From: Trichococcus patagoniensis
GTDB taxonomy: Bacteria; Bacillota; Bacilli; Lactobacillales; Aerococcaceae
Assembly: GCF_003051085.1 (NCBI RefSeq)
Contig: NZ_QAOM01000001.1
Coordinates: 124,001 to 188,000 of the forward strand
Length of the DNA: 64,000 nt
Direction: 5' to 3'
This document shows, one piece after another, positions 56,599 to 64,000 of this stretch. Each line of letters starts with the position of its first letter. The stretch's first letter is position 1. The position numbers and the translations under genes are program-made. The notes under the pieces were generated by a model, which saw nothing but the letters and a program-made list of their open reading frames with translations, did not search any database and was not told the DNA's origin.

Positions 56599-57333
56599 AT
56601 GAAAAAGAGGGCCTTGAAACTATTTATGCTCATTGAAAGCCTATTGGGGTTGGCTGTCCTGTTTCAATTGGTGCAGGACACAGATTTGCTGCTGGTCTTT
56701 GTGCTCGGATTGATATTCATCAAATTCGGCACCGGAAAAGGCGAGCGTCGTCAGATTCTGGGCTTGATCGGATGGTTTATGGTAGGCATGAGCATACTCT
56801 CCACTTTCTCGGTGTGGCTGATGTTGATTCTTTTCATACTGTTCGTTGTCATCAATGGAAAAGGGATCTGGTCTGAGTTGAAGCTGGATACTTTTGTGGA
56901 CGTTCCTTGGGAAGAAAAAGCGTTTCGTACGGTCAAAACGAAAGAACCGGAACAGCGGAACGGTTCCAGAAAGCGCCAGAAGTGGATCGGAAACACCAGT
57001 ATCGGGTCGGATGTCTACGAATGGGATGATGTCAATCTGACCGTATTCATGGGGGATACGATAATCGATTTGGGAAATACGTTGTTGCCGAAAGAGGAAA
57101 ATATCATTCTGATCCGCAAAGGATTCGGAAAGACCAGGGTAATCGTGCCGTTGGGGATCGGAGTGGCTGTCCATCATTCCACCATCAAAGGCCAGCTTCT
57201 GTTCGATGAAGACGAAATAGACTTGACCAACGAAACTGTCAAATTATACAGCCGGGACTACGATGAGGCAAACCGAAAAATCAAAATCGTGTCCAACAGC
57301 CTGCTGGGTGATCTGGAGGTGATCTACCTATGA
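56599..57333 (+). CDS. liaF: LiaF-like cell-envelope stress regulator
   Basis: A 244-residue membrane protein. Three to four hydrophobic segments fill about residues 7-90, followed by a beta-rich C-terminal domain (DUF2154-like) with W-D-D-V-N-L-T-V-F-M-G-D-T-I-I-D-L-G-N near 141-159. LiaF inhibits the kinase LiaS in the absence of envelope stress. AAGGAGGG precedes the ATG. It overlaps liaS by 4 bases. Confidence 0.93.
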   Translation: MKKRALKLFMLIESLLGLAVLFQLVQDTDLLLVFVLGLIFIKFGTGKGERRQILGLIGWFMVGMSILSTFSVWLMLILFILFVVINGKGIWSELKLDTFVDVPWEEKAFRTVKTKEPEQRNGSRKRQKWIGNTSIGSDVYEWDDVNLTVFMGDTIIDLGNTLLPKEENIILIRKGFGKTRVIVPLGIGVAVHHSTIKGQLLFDEDEIDLTNETVKLYSRDYDEANRKIKIVSNSLLGDLEVIYL

Positions 57334-58400
57334 GGAGAAGCGCGATCTTGATTCTGTTCGGCACGATACTCGGCGTCTTTGCTTTTATCGCGGCCAGCGT
57401 TTTATTTGCCCTGAGGCCTTATTTAAGTTATCAGGAACTGCTCGAGGTGGATCGTTTTTATGTGCCGGCATTCCTTTACATCATCGTATTGCTGCTTTTT
57501 GCTGCGATCGTTGTAACTTGGATTGCCCACTTTTATTTGAAAAATCAAGAAAACCGCATCAAGGATAAGTTGCATTGGCTTTATCTTGGCAATTATGAGC
57601 ATACGGCATTCACAAAAAAGCGGGATAAATCATTATTTATGGACCAGTACTGCAACGCAATCCATATTGAGATCGAAATGCTCAGGAAAAAGATGCTCAG
57701 CCTGTCCCGGGAAGTGCAGCACCTGAGTGCACATCCGCAGCAGGTCGGCAATGAAACAAAAGAAGAAATTCTCGAGCAGGAAAGGCATCGCATCGCGAGG
57801 GAGCTGCATGATTCCGTCAGTCAACAACTTTTTGCCGCAATGATGATGTTGTCGGCGGTCAATGAACGAGCCGATGATTTTCCGGAAAAAATCCAGAAAC
57901 AGATGCGTCTCATAGAAGGCATCATCAATGAATCCCAGTCGGAGATGCGAGCTTTGCTCCTTCATCTTCGTCCAACCAAACTCGAAGGCAAAACCCTGAA
58001 AAAAGGGATCGAACAGTTGTTGGTGGAATTGAAGTCGAAAGTCCAAATCGCGATTAAATGGGAAATCGACGATGTCCACACGATGAGCGGCATCGAGGAT
58101 CATTTTTTCCGTATTGTGCAGGAGTTGCTTTCGAATACCTTGAGGCATGCAAAGGCAAGCCATCTGGAAGTGTATCTGAAACAAACCTTGCAGGAAATCA
58201 GTCTCCGCGTTTACGACGATGGCGTCGGCTTCGATACCTCGATTGAAAAATCCGGCAGCTATGGCCTGATGAACATCAAAGAACGCGTGCAGGGGATGGG
58301 CGGGAGCTGTAAGATCATCAGTTTCCCCAAAAAAGGGACCGTGATCGAAATCCGCATCCCGAATACCAATGTGAATACAAATGATGCAAGTGCTGAATAG
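57330..58400 (+). CDS. liaS: LiaS-like sensor histidine kinase
   Basis: A 356-residue kinase with two N-terminal transmembrane helices (about 6-25 and 48-68) and little sequence between them, the intramembrane-sensing type. The HisKA_3 domain has the phosphorylated His160 in R-E-L-H-D-S-V-S-Q-Q, and the ATPase domain shows N-T-L-R-H-A-K-A and D-D-G-V-G-F. It senses envelope damage with LiaF and phosphorylates LiaR. The start ATG at 57330 overlaps the liaF stop. Confidence 0.94.
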   Translation: MRRSAILILFGTILGVFAFIAASVLFALRPYLSYQELLEVDRFYVPAFLYIIVLLLFAAIVVTWIAHFYLKNQENRIKDKLHWLYLGNYEHTAFTKKRDKSLFMDQYCNAIHIEIEMLRKKMLSLSREVQHLSAHPQQVGNETKEEILEQERHRIARELHDSVSQQLFAAMMMLSAVNERADDFPEKIQKQMRLIEGIINESQSEMRALLLHLRPTKLEGKTLKKGIEQLLVELKSKVQIAIKWEIDDVHTMSGIEDHFFRIVQELLSNTLRHAKASHLEVYLKQTLQEISLRVYDDGVGFDTSIEKSGSYGLMNIKERVQGMGGSCKIISFPKKGTVIEIRIPNTNVNTNDASAE

Positions 58401-58444
58401 GATGACGGAAGTTTCAGAAATAAGTTCCTTTAGGAGGGGTTAGG

Positions 58445-59077
58445 TTGATACGTGTATTGATTATCGACGATCACGAGATGGTGAGGCTGGGGTACTCGGC
58501 TTATTTATCCATCCAAGATGACATTGAAGTAATAGGGGAAGCGGAAAACGGCTTGATCGGCTATGAAATGGCCCTGGATTTGCGCCCGGACATCATTTTG
58601 ATGGATCTGGTCATGGAAGTCATGGACGGCATTGCCTCGACGAAAGCGATATTGAATGAATGGCCCAAAGCGAAAATCATCATCGTCACCAGTTTCATCG
58701 ATGACGAGAAGGTTTACCCGGCATTGGAAGCTGGGGCTTCCAGTTACATGCTGAAAACCTCTTCAGCTCATGAAATTGCCGACGCAATCCGTTCCACTTA
58801 CCATGGTGAGTCTGTCCTGGAGCCAGAAGTGACCGATAAAATGCTGGAGCGCTTCTCGAAAAGGAATATCCGGCCGTTGCATGAAGAGCTGACCGCCAGA
58901 GAGCGGGAAGTGTTGCTGCTCATCGCGCAAGGCTACTCCAATCAGGACATTGCCGATCAACTGTTCATCACACTGAAGACAGTCAAAACGCATGTGTCGA
59001 ACATTCTGACAAAGTTGGAAGTGGATGACAGGACCCAAGCTACGATCTATGCTTTCAAGCATCATCTGATTCAATGA
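58445..59077 (+). CDS. liaR: LiaR-like response regulator
   Basis: A 210-residue NarL/LuxR-type regulator. The receiver domain has D8, D9 and phosphorylated D54 (I-I-L-M-D-L-V-M), T80 in I-I-V-T-S, and K102 in M-L-K-T-S. The C-terminal helix-turn-helix (about 145-205, L-T-A-R-E-R-E-V-L) binds DNA. It starts with TTG at 58445, 7 bases after AGGAGG. It completes the liaFSR operon, which controls cell-envelope stress and daptomycin responses in enterococci. Confidence 0.95.
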   Translation: MIRVLIIDDHEMVRLGYSAYLSIQDDIEVIGEAENGLIGYEMALDLRPDIILMDLVMEVMDGIASTKAILNEWPKAKIIIVTSFIDDEKVYPALEAGASSYMLKTSSAHEIADAIRSTYHGESVLEPEVTDKMLERFSKRNIRPLHEELTAREREVLLLIAQGYSNQDIADQLFITLKTVKTHVSNILTKLEVDDRTQATIYAFKHHLIQ

Positions 59078-59140
59078 CTTTGAGCAAAGTGTTATAAAAT
59101 GATGCTTCCTTATGATAAGATGAATACGATAGATAGCAGT

Positions 59141-59179
59141 GAGAGGGGGCAGGCTGATTATCCGATCAGCGACTAGATG
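59141..59179 (+). promoter_or_regulatory. Ribosome binding site with hairpin before the start codon
   Basis: AGAGGGGG (59141-59148) is 28 bases before the ATG at 59177, too far for normal use. GCTGAT (59152-59157) and ATCAGC (59164-59169) form a 6-bp stem with a 6-base loop in between. Folding it leaves about 10 bases between Shine-Dalgarno and ATG. Confidence 0.55.
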
Positions 59180-59485
59180 AAAATAGAAATCAGTGAACGC
59201 GCACAAAAGTGGTTTGAACAGGAAATGGGCATTTCAGGCAAAAAAGGGGTTCGTTTCCTTGGGAAAGTCTACGGCAGCAGCCAAATACATGAAGGGTTCT
59301 CCGTTGGGCTTGATGTGGATGAGCCAGTATCTCCGATCGGAAAAGCCGAATACAATGGCATTTTATATTATGTAGAGGATGCGGATGATTGGTTCTTTAA
59401 TGGCTATGATCTGCATGTTGGATTCGATGAAAAACAACGCGAACCGGAGTATAACTTCATCGCACAAAATAAAGAGGACAAATAA
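59177..59485 (+). CDS. HesB-like (YneR/IscA-related) protein
   Basis: A 102-residue single-domain protein of the HesB/YadR/YfhF group, related to IscA but without the cysteines that bind iron-sulfur clusters; no cysteine is present at all. It begins M-K-I-E-I-S-E-R-A-Q-K-W-F and has R-F-L-G-K-V-Y-G and the D-D-W-F-F-N-G-Y-D-L motif near 70-79. The role is unknown. The ribosome binding site is unusual (see the preceding entry). A stop codon lies directly before the ATG, so no longer start is possible. Confidence 0.85.
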   Translation: MKIEISERAQKWFEQEMGISGKKGVRFLGKVYGSSQIHEGFSVGLDVDEPVSPIGKAEYNGILYYVEDADDWFFNGYDLHVGFDEKQREPEYNFIAQNKEDK

Positions 59486-59522
59486 AAAGAGGGCGCTGGA
59501 TTTTTATCCAGGCCCTCTTTTT
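59484..59522. terminator. Bidirectional terminator between HesB-like gene and rnjA
   Basis: AAAAAGAGGGC and GCCCTCTTTTT pair, with CTGGA and TCCAG inside; the loop is TTTTTA-like. The genes converge here. Confidence 0.9.
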
Positions 59523-59545
59523 GTGTTCAGTTCAGGTTTTCAGGT

Positions 59546-61222
59546 TCAGACGCCCATAATGACGGGAACAATCATAGGACGGCGCGCCGTTTTTTCATAA
59601 AGGTAAGGCTGAATGGCGTTCGTGACGGTGTCCTTCAATTTCTTCTCGGTGATGGCGTCGCTTCCCTTCAGCAAAGAAATAACATCTTGGCGGACGATTG
59701 CTTGTGCTTCATTAATCAGATCGCCTGATTCGCGCATATAGATGAATCCGCGGGAAAGGATGTCCGGTCCTGCCAATAAATCCTTGTTGCGGAAATCGAC
59801 GGTCAACACCACGACTACAAGTCCATCTTCAGAAAGGACACGACGATCGCGCAGAACGATGTTTCCGATATCCCCAATGCCTTTTCCATCGACATAAACG
59901 TCGTTTGCCGTAAAGCTGCCGGCGCGTCTCGCGGAGTCAGCCGTCAAAGCAAGAATTTCCCCGTTATCGGAAATGAAACAGTTCTCGGCAGGGATTCCGA
60001 CTGATTCTGCTAATTCTGTATGAATCTTCAACATCCGGTACTCGCCATGAACGGGCATAAAGTATTTTGGTTTCATCAATGTCAACATCAGTTTCTGCTC
60101 TTGTTGTCCACCATGTCCGGAAGTGTGGACGTTGTTTACTTTACCGTGAATTACGGCTGCGCCTGCTTCCAAAAGCAAGTTGATGACGCGGTTGACACTG
60201 GTTGTGTTGCCCGGAATCGGCGAACTCGAGAAAATAACCGTATCTCCTGGGTGGATAGAAATCTGTCTGTGCGTACCATTGGCAATCCGGCTCAATGCAG
60301 CCATCGGTTCGCCTTGAGATCCCGTACACATGATCAGCACTTTATCCGCAGGAAGACTGTTCAATTCGCGTGTGTCGATGAATAGATCATCCGGTGCCAC
60401 GATGAAGCCCAACTCTCTGGCCGTACGGAAGTTCGTCTCCATGCTGCGGCCAAATATAGCGATCTTCCGACCCGTTTCAAGCGCGACTTCAGTGACTTGC
60501 TGCAATCTGTAAATGTTTGATGAGAAGGAAGCAAATATGATTCTTCCCGAAACTTTTTGAATGATGTTTTTAAGGGATTGACCAACAATTTGCTCTGATT
60601 GCGTAAATGTAGGTATTTCTGCATTTGTGCTGTCGCTCAGAAGTAAAAGGACGCCTTCTTCCCCGATTTTCGCCATCTTATGGATATTTGCCGGTTTGCC
60701 GTTTGCAGGTGTGAAATCGAACTTGAAATCCCCTGTAAACACAATATTGCCTGGTGGAGTCTTGACCACGATCCCCATGGTGTCCGGTATGCTGTGCGTT
60801 GTTCCGAAGAAGCTGATGCTGGTTTTACGGAATTTGATGACAGAATCTTCATTGATTTCATGCAGGATGGCATCCCTGAGCAAGCCGTGCTCATCCAGTT
60901 TGTTGCGGATCATGGCGAGCGCAAGTTTGCCTGCATAGATAGGGACATTCAATTCTTTCAAAAGAAACGGGACACCACCGATGTGATCTTCGTGTCCGTG
61001 AGAAATGAACAATCCTTTGATTTTGGTTTGGTTTTGCACCAAATAACTGTAGTCGGGTATCACATAATCAATGCCAAGCAAGTCATCTTCCGGAAACATG
61101 ATCCCGGAATCAAGAATGATGATTTCATCCTGGAATTGTATGCCATACATATTTTTGCCGATTTCCCCTAAACCCCCGAGAGCAAATACACCGACTTCAT
61201 TGTTTTTTATGTTAGGTTTCAT
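59546..61222 (-). CDS. rnjA: Ribonuclease J1
   Basis: A 558-residue metallo-beta-lactamase/beta-CASP nuclease with 5'-exonuclease and endonuclease activity, central to RNA decay in Firmicutes. It has H-G-H-E-D-H near residues 75-80, T-G-D-F-K near 164, the beta-CASP motifs, and V-H-G-E-Y near 390. The C-terminal domain ends the protein. The start ATG overlaps the rpoY stop (ATGA), so translation is coupled. Confidence 0.97.
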   Translation of the reverse strand: MKPNIKNNEVGVFALGGLGEIGKNMYGIQFQDEIIILDSGIMFPEDDLLGIDYVIPDYSYLVQNQTKIKGLFISHGHEDHIGGVPFLLKELNVPIYAGKLALAMIRNKLDEHGLLRDAILHEINEDSVIKFRKTSISFFGTTHSIPDTMGIVVKTPPGNIVFTGDFKFDFTPANGKPANIHKMAKIGEEGVLLLLSDSTNAEIPTFTQSEQIVGQSLKNIIQKVSGRIIFASFSSNIYRLQQVTEVALETGRKIAIFGRSMETNFRTARELGFIVAPDDLFIDTRELNSLPADKVLIMCTGSQGEPMAALSRIANGTHRQISIHPGDTVIFSSSPIPGNTTSVNRVINLLLEAGAAVIHGKVNNVHTSGHGGQQEQKLMLTLMKPKYFMPVHGEYRMLKIHTELAESVGIPAENCFISDNGEILALTADSARRAGSFTANDVYVDGKGIGDIGNIVLRDRRVLSEDGLVVVVLTVDFRNKDLLAGPDILSRGFIYMRESGDLINEAQAIVRQDVISLLKGSDAITEKKLKDTVTNAIQPYLYEKTARRPMIVPVIMGV

Positions 61223-61437
61223 ACATTGAACTCCGTGATTTTGAAATTAGGATCTTTTTGTTCGTATTCTAAATGGCTGCCTTCCAAAGGTTGAATGAAT
61301 TCAATGTTGTAGGGGGTATTTTGTTCAACTAATCTTCTGGCTATTACGATATCGGATGCCTCCACATAAAGAGATTCCGTGTTCTCTCTGGTAGGTGCAT
61401 CAAATTTTGCTGGTTGGTATGTTACTTTAAATATCAT
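61219..61437 (-). CDS. rpoY: RNA polymerase epsilon subunit
   Basis: A 72-residue protein (DUF1447) that binds RNA polymerase and protects it from phage and stress. It starts M-I-F-K-V-T-Y-Q and has L-Y-V-E-A and [17 protein letters not shown], the family pattern. The ATG at 61437 has GGAGTG 6 bases upstream; the in-frame GTG at 61446 overlaps it and is rejected. The rpoY-rnjA pair is conserved in Bacilli. Confidence 0.95.
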   Translation of the reverse strand: MIFKVTYQPAKFDAPTRENTESLYVEASDIVIARRLVEQNTPYNIEFIQPLEGSHLEYEQKDPNFKITEFNV

Positions 61438-61446
61438 ATAGTTCAC

Positions 61447-61808
61447 TCCATTTTTCTTATTTGTTTTTGATAGTACTGTACTTAAAAATTACAATCTTAG
61501 TTTGTTAACTTGGTCAATAGTTGTATTTTTTCATACAATCGGTACTATAAGTTTACCACAATTAAGGCAGTTAGTATAGAAATGACTGGTAAAATCATTT
61601 TTGCAGAGGTGCAAGCCTTTCCAATAGTAAGGCAATTCTCTTTTGTTTTTTTTAACGATAGCAATCAATATTTTTGTAGACTTAAACACAGTAATTGGCT
61701 AGACTGGATACAGCGGGTTTGGAAGTCTGGGCAGAAAAATAATAACGTTCTTTTTTTTTGTCCTGAAGAAACCCGACGAATCGTTTCCTTTAAGGTAGGT
61801 GTATCGAA
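61447..61808. other. Intergenic region between rpoY and the ABC exporter
   Basis: About 360 bases, AT-rich. On the minus strand TTGACC and TGTAAT spaced 18 near 61485-61515 are a likely rpoY promoter. TTGTAT (61521-61526) and ATACAA (61533-61538) form a short hairpin. A plus-strand frame from 61510 encodes no recognisable protein and has no good ribosome binding site. Promoters of the ABC exporter must lie in the last 200 bases, but none is convincing. Confidence 0.5.
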
Positions 61809-63539
61809 ATGTCTTTAATTTGGCGTTATATCAGTCGGTATAACAAATTATTTTTATTAAATGTGTTGGGAGCTTTCGGCTTTGTGCTTGTGGAATTGGG
61901 ATTGCCCACGATGCTTGCAGGCTTGATCAACGAGACGGTTGCAGGCGGCGGAAAAGAGAATATTCTGCGCACGACTGCGGTCATGGTCGGATTGGCCTTG
62001 GTCGGTTTTGTGGGAAGAATCATTGTCGCCTATGCAACCGGCAGAATCACTACCAACATGGTAGCGGATATGCGTAATGACATGTACCAAAATATCCAGA
62101 CGTTTTCCCACGAAGAGTATGACCGCATCGGCGTTTCCTCATTGGTGACGCGGGTCACCAATGACGCCTTCATCCTGATGCAATTCGCCCAGATGCTGTT
62201 GCGGATGGGGTTGATGACCTTCATCATGATGTTCGCCAGCGCTTTTATGATAGCGCGCACGAGTCCGGACTTATCGATTATCCTGTTGCCGGCTTTTCCG
62301 GCACTGCTTGTGATGATCATTGTGATCGGCAAAAAATCGCAACCATTATCCGAGGCGCAACAGCAAAATCTTGATGACATCAACGGGAATTTAAGGGAAT
62401 CGCTTTCCGGCATGCGCGTCATCCGGGCGTTTGTCCAGGAAGCTTTTCAAGCTGAACGTTTTGAGGGAGTCAATAACGCCTACAGCGTGGTTTCAAAAAA
62501 ACTCTTTCGTCTGATGGCCTGGAATCAACCTGTATTTTCACATGTCATCAATCTGATCATCATCGCCATCATGTGGTTTGGTTCCGAGCAGATTGAGGGG
62601 GGCAGCCTGCAGTTAGGGGACATGACAGCCTTCATCGAATACAGTTTCCATGCCTTGTTCTCGTTTCTGAACTTTGCGGTCGTCTTCATGATGTATCCGC
62701 GGGCCTCGGTTTCCGCAAAGCGGATCCAGGAAGTGTTGGAAACAACCAGCAGCATATCTCAGAACGAAGAAGGGATCACGGAAACCCTGACTCATGGTTA
62801 TCTGACGTTTGAAGCGGTCAGTTTTGCGTATCCAGGGAACACAGATACCCCGGTGATCAGAGATATTTCCTTTTCGGCTGAACCCGGGCAAACGATCGCT
62901 TTCATCGGCAGCACAGGGAGCGGCAAATCGACGTTGATCCAATTGATTCCGCGTTTTTATGATGTCACCAAAGGGCGCATTCTTATCGATGGGCATGATG
63001 TGCGCGATTATAATCTGAAAGCTTTGCGCAAGAAAATCGGCTTTATTCCGCAGAAAGCCTTGCTTTTCACCGGAACGATCTCCGAAAATCTTCGTTACGG
63101 GAAATGGGATGCCTCAAAAAAAGAAATCGAAGAAGCCTCCGATATTTCCCAAGCCAAGGAATTCATAGCGCGCAAACCAAAACGTTTTGATGAACATTTG
63201 GCTGAGGGGGGAAGCAATCTTTCCGGCGGGCAAAAGCAACGGTTATCCATTGCCAGGGCAATCGTCCGTAAACCGGATATTTATATCTTCGATGACAGTT
63301 TCTCGGCCTTGGATTACAAGACGGATGCGACCTTGCGTGCCCGACTCAAAAAAGAGACCGGAAAAGCGACAGTCATCATTGTTGCCCAACGCGTCAGCAC
63401 GATCATGCATGCAGACAAGATCATTGTAATGAATGAAGGTGAGGTCGTCGGTCAGGGGACCCACAAAGACCTGTTGCAGAATTGTGAAATCTATTATGAT
63501 ATTGCATCCTCGCAAATGAGCAAGGAGGAACTCTCATGA
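61809..63539 (+). CDS. ABC exporter subunit, degenerate nucleotide site
   Basis: A 576-residue half-transporter with six transmembrane helices (residues about 15-310) and a C-terminal ATPase. Walker A is G-S-T-G-S-G-K-S-T near 366 and the signature L-S-G-G-Q is intact. Walker B reads I-F-D-D-S with Asp in place of the catalytic Glu, and the H-loop is V-A-Q-R with Gln in place of His. This is the pattern of the inactive site in heterodimeric exporters such as EfrAB, LmrCD and BmrCD. The next gene overlaps its stop and should supply the partner. The export substrate is not known. Confidence 0.9.
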   Translation: MSLIWRYISRYNKLFLLNVLGAFGFVLVELGLPTMLAGLINETVAGGGKENILRTTAVMVGLALVGFVGRIIVAYATGRITTNMVADMRNDMYQNIQTFSHEEYDRIGVSSLVTRVTNDAFILMQFAQMLLRMGLMTFIMMFASAFMIARTSPDLSIILLPAFPALLVMIIVIGKKSQPLSEAQQQNLDDINGNLRESLSGMRVIRAFVQEAFQAERFEGVNNAYSVVSKKLFRLMAWNQPVFSHVINLIIIAIMWFGSEQIEGGSLQLGDMTAFIEYSFHALFSFLNFAVVFMMYPRASVSAKRIQEVLETTSSISQNEEGITETLTHGYLTFEAVSFAYPGNTDTPVIRDISFSAEPGQTIAFIGSTGSGKSTLIQLIPRFYDVTKGRILIDGHDVRDYNLKALRKKIGFIPQKALLFTGTISENLRYGKWDASKKEIEEASDISQAKEFIARKPKRFDEHLAEGGSNLSGGQKQRLSIARAIVRKPDIYIFDDSFSALDYKTDATLRARLKKETGKATVIIVAQRVSTIMHADKIIVMNEGEVVGQGTHKDLLQNCEIYYDIASSQMSKEELS

Positions 63540-64000
63540 AAAAAGTGGACAAAAAAACGTTGCTCCGGGTATGGGATTACCTCAAATTTTACAAAATGAA
63601 GTTCTTCGGCTCCATCCTTTTGACCATAACGATGACGATACTGAACGTACTGGAGCCTTTCATAATCGGATTTGCCATCACGGAAATCGGCAGAAATGTT
63701 TCGGATATGTTGAAAGGCGTGGAAGGTGCCGGCATCAATTACGATTATTTGTCGAAAGTGCTGCTCATCTATTTTGTTCGGGCCTTGCTTTACCAAGCTA
63801 CGAATCTCTATTCGCAATTGTTCATGACGGATGTCGTTCAGGATGCCATGCGTGATTTGCGTAAGGATCTGAGCGACAAATTGAACCGGCTGCCGATTGC
63901 CTACTTTGACCGCAACCAATTCGGTGACATATTGAGCAAAGTGACGAACGATGTCGATTCCATCGGCAATGCGCTGCAGCAATCCTTGCTGCAGGTGCTG
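63536..64000 (+). CDS. ABC exporter partner subunit (cut by window edge)
   Basis: The first 155 residues of a second half-transporter, starting M-K-K-V-D-K-K-T-L-L-R-V-W-D-Y at an ATG overlapping the previous stop (ATGA). Helices near 20-45 and 75-100 and F-D-R-N-Q-F-G-D-I-L-S-K-V-T-N-D-V-D near 122-139, the coupling-helix region, are visible. The frame is open to the edge. The nucleotide-binding domain lies outside the window. Confidence 0.88.
   Translation, partial: MKKVDKKTLLRVWDYLKFYKMKFFGSILLTITMTILNVLEPFIIGFAITEIGRNVSDMLKGVEGAGINYDYLSKVLLIYFVRALLYQATNLYSQLFMTDVVQDAMRDLRKDLSDKLNRLPIAYFDRNQFGDILSKVTNDVDSIGNALQQSLLQVL

Noticed and set aside
61510-61818. Plus-strand frame of 102 codons before the ABC exporter
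   Set aside because: No ribosome binding site, AT-rich low-complexity composition, and it runs into the exporter start; treated as non-coding.

Overview
This 64-kb window is chromosomal core sequence of a low-to-middle GC Firmicute of the order Lactobacillales. Markers are rpoY-rnjA, ezrA, ireB-ruvX-DUF1292, a cysteine desulfurase next to DUF1831, fused gshF, liaFSR, three T-box leaders, and an L27 precursor with an N-terminal extension beside its protease Prp. The overall gene set suggests Carnobacteriaceae (Trichococcus-like); that placement is inference from gene content, not from an alignment. No insertion sequence, prophage, CRISPR array, rRNA or tRNA gene was found.

Layout. 1-2.0 kb (minus): telA (cut by the edge) and xpaC. 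2.1-5.6 kb: Nudix hydrolase, small Lys-rich membrane protein, mtnN, HerA-like ATPase. 5.7-9.5 kb: Fur-box controlled siderophore ABC operon of yclNOPQ type. 9.5-13.1 kb: DUF1054 protein, divergent rpsD with a long leader, ezrA. 13.2-16.2 kb: cysteine desulfurase, thiI, tpx. 16.2-21.9 kb: T-box/valS, folC, HAD phosphatase, radC. 22-25 kb: cold-shock gene, mreBCD. 25.1-28.5 kb: T-box controlled amino-acid ABC operon with two paralogous binding lipoproteins. 28.6-32.2 kb: L21 leader, rplU-prp-rpmA, ytxK-like methyltransferase, ackA. 32.2-34.8 kb (minus): uspA, a small membrane protein, a candidate 6S RNA, rarA. 35-38.4 kb: gshF and an M50-like membrane protein. 38.4-45.3 kb: second cysteine desulfurase, DUF1831, FNT channel, xpt, metY, TraX-like protein, mnmA. 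45.4-52.1 kb: recD2, a formylglycine-generating-enzyme-like orphan, T-box/alaS. 52.3-56.3 kb: ireB, ruvX, DUF1292, mltG, udk, greA. 56.4-59.5 kb: liaFSR and a HesB-like protein. 59.5-61.4 kb (minus): rpoY-rnjA. 61.8-64 kb: heterodimeric ABC exporter, second subunit cut by the edge.

Themes. Sulfur and thiol metabolism recurs (two cysteine desulfurases, ThiI, MnmA, MetY, GshF, Tpx, HesB-like). Cell-envelope functions (EzrA, MreBCD, MltG, LiaFSR, IreB) and translation (ValS, AlaS, S4, L21, L27) make up most of the rest. RNA-level control is unusually visible: three T-boxes, L21 and candidate S4 leaders, a candidate 6S RNA, a long csp 5'UTR and a hairpin between Shine-Dalgarno and start codon of the HesB-like gene. 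I did not find a clearly new multi-gene system; the most unusual items are the SUMF1-like orphan, the tandem binding proteins under a probable histidine T-box, the hairpin-bridged ribosome binding site and the gshF-linked M50-like protein.
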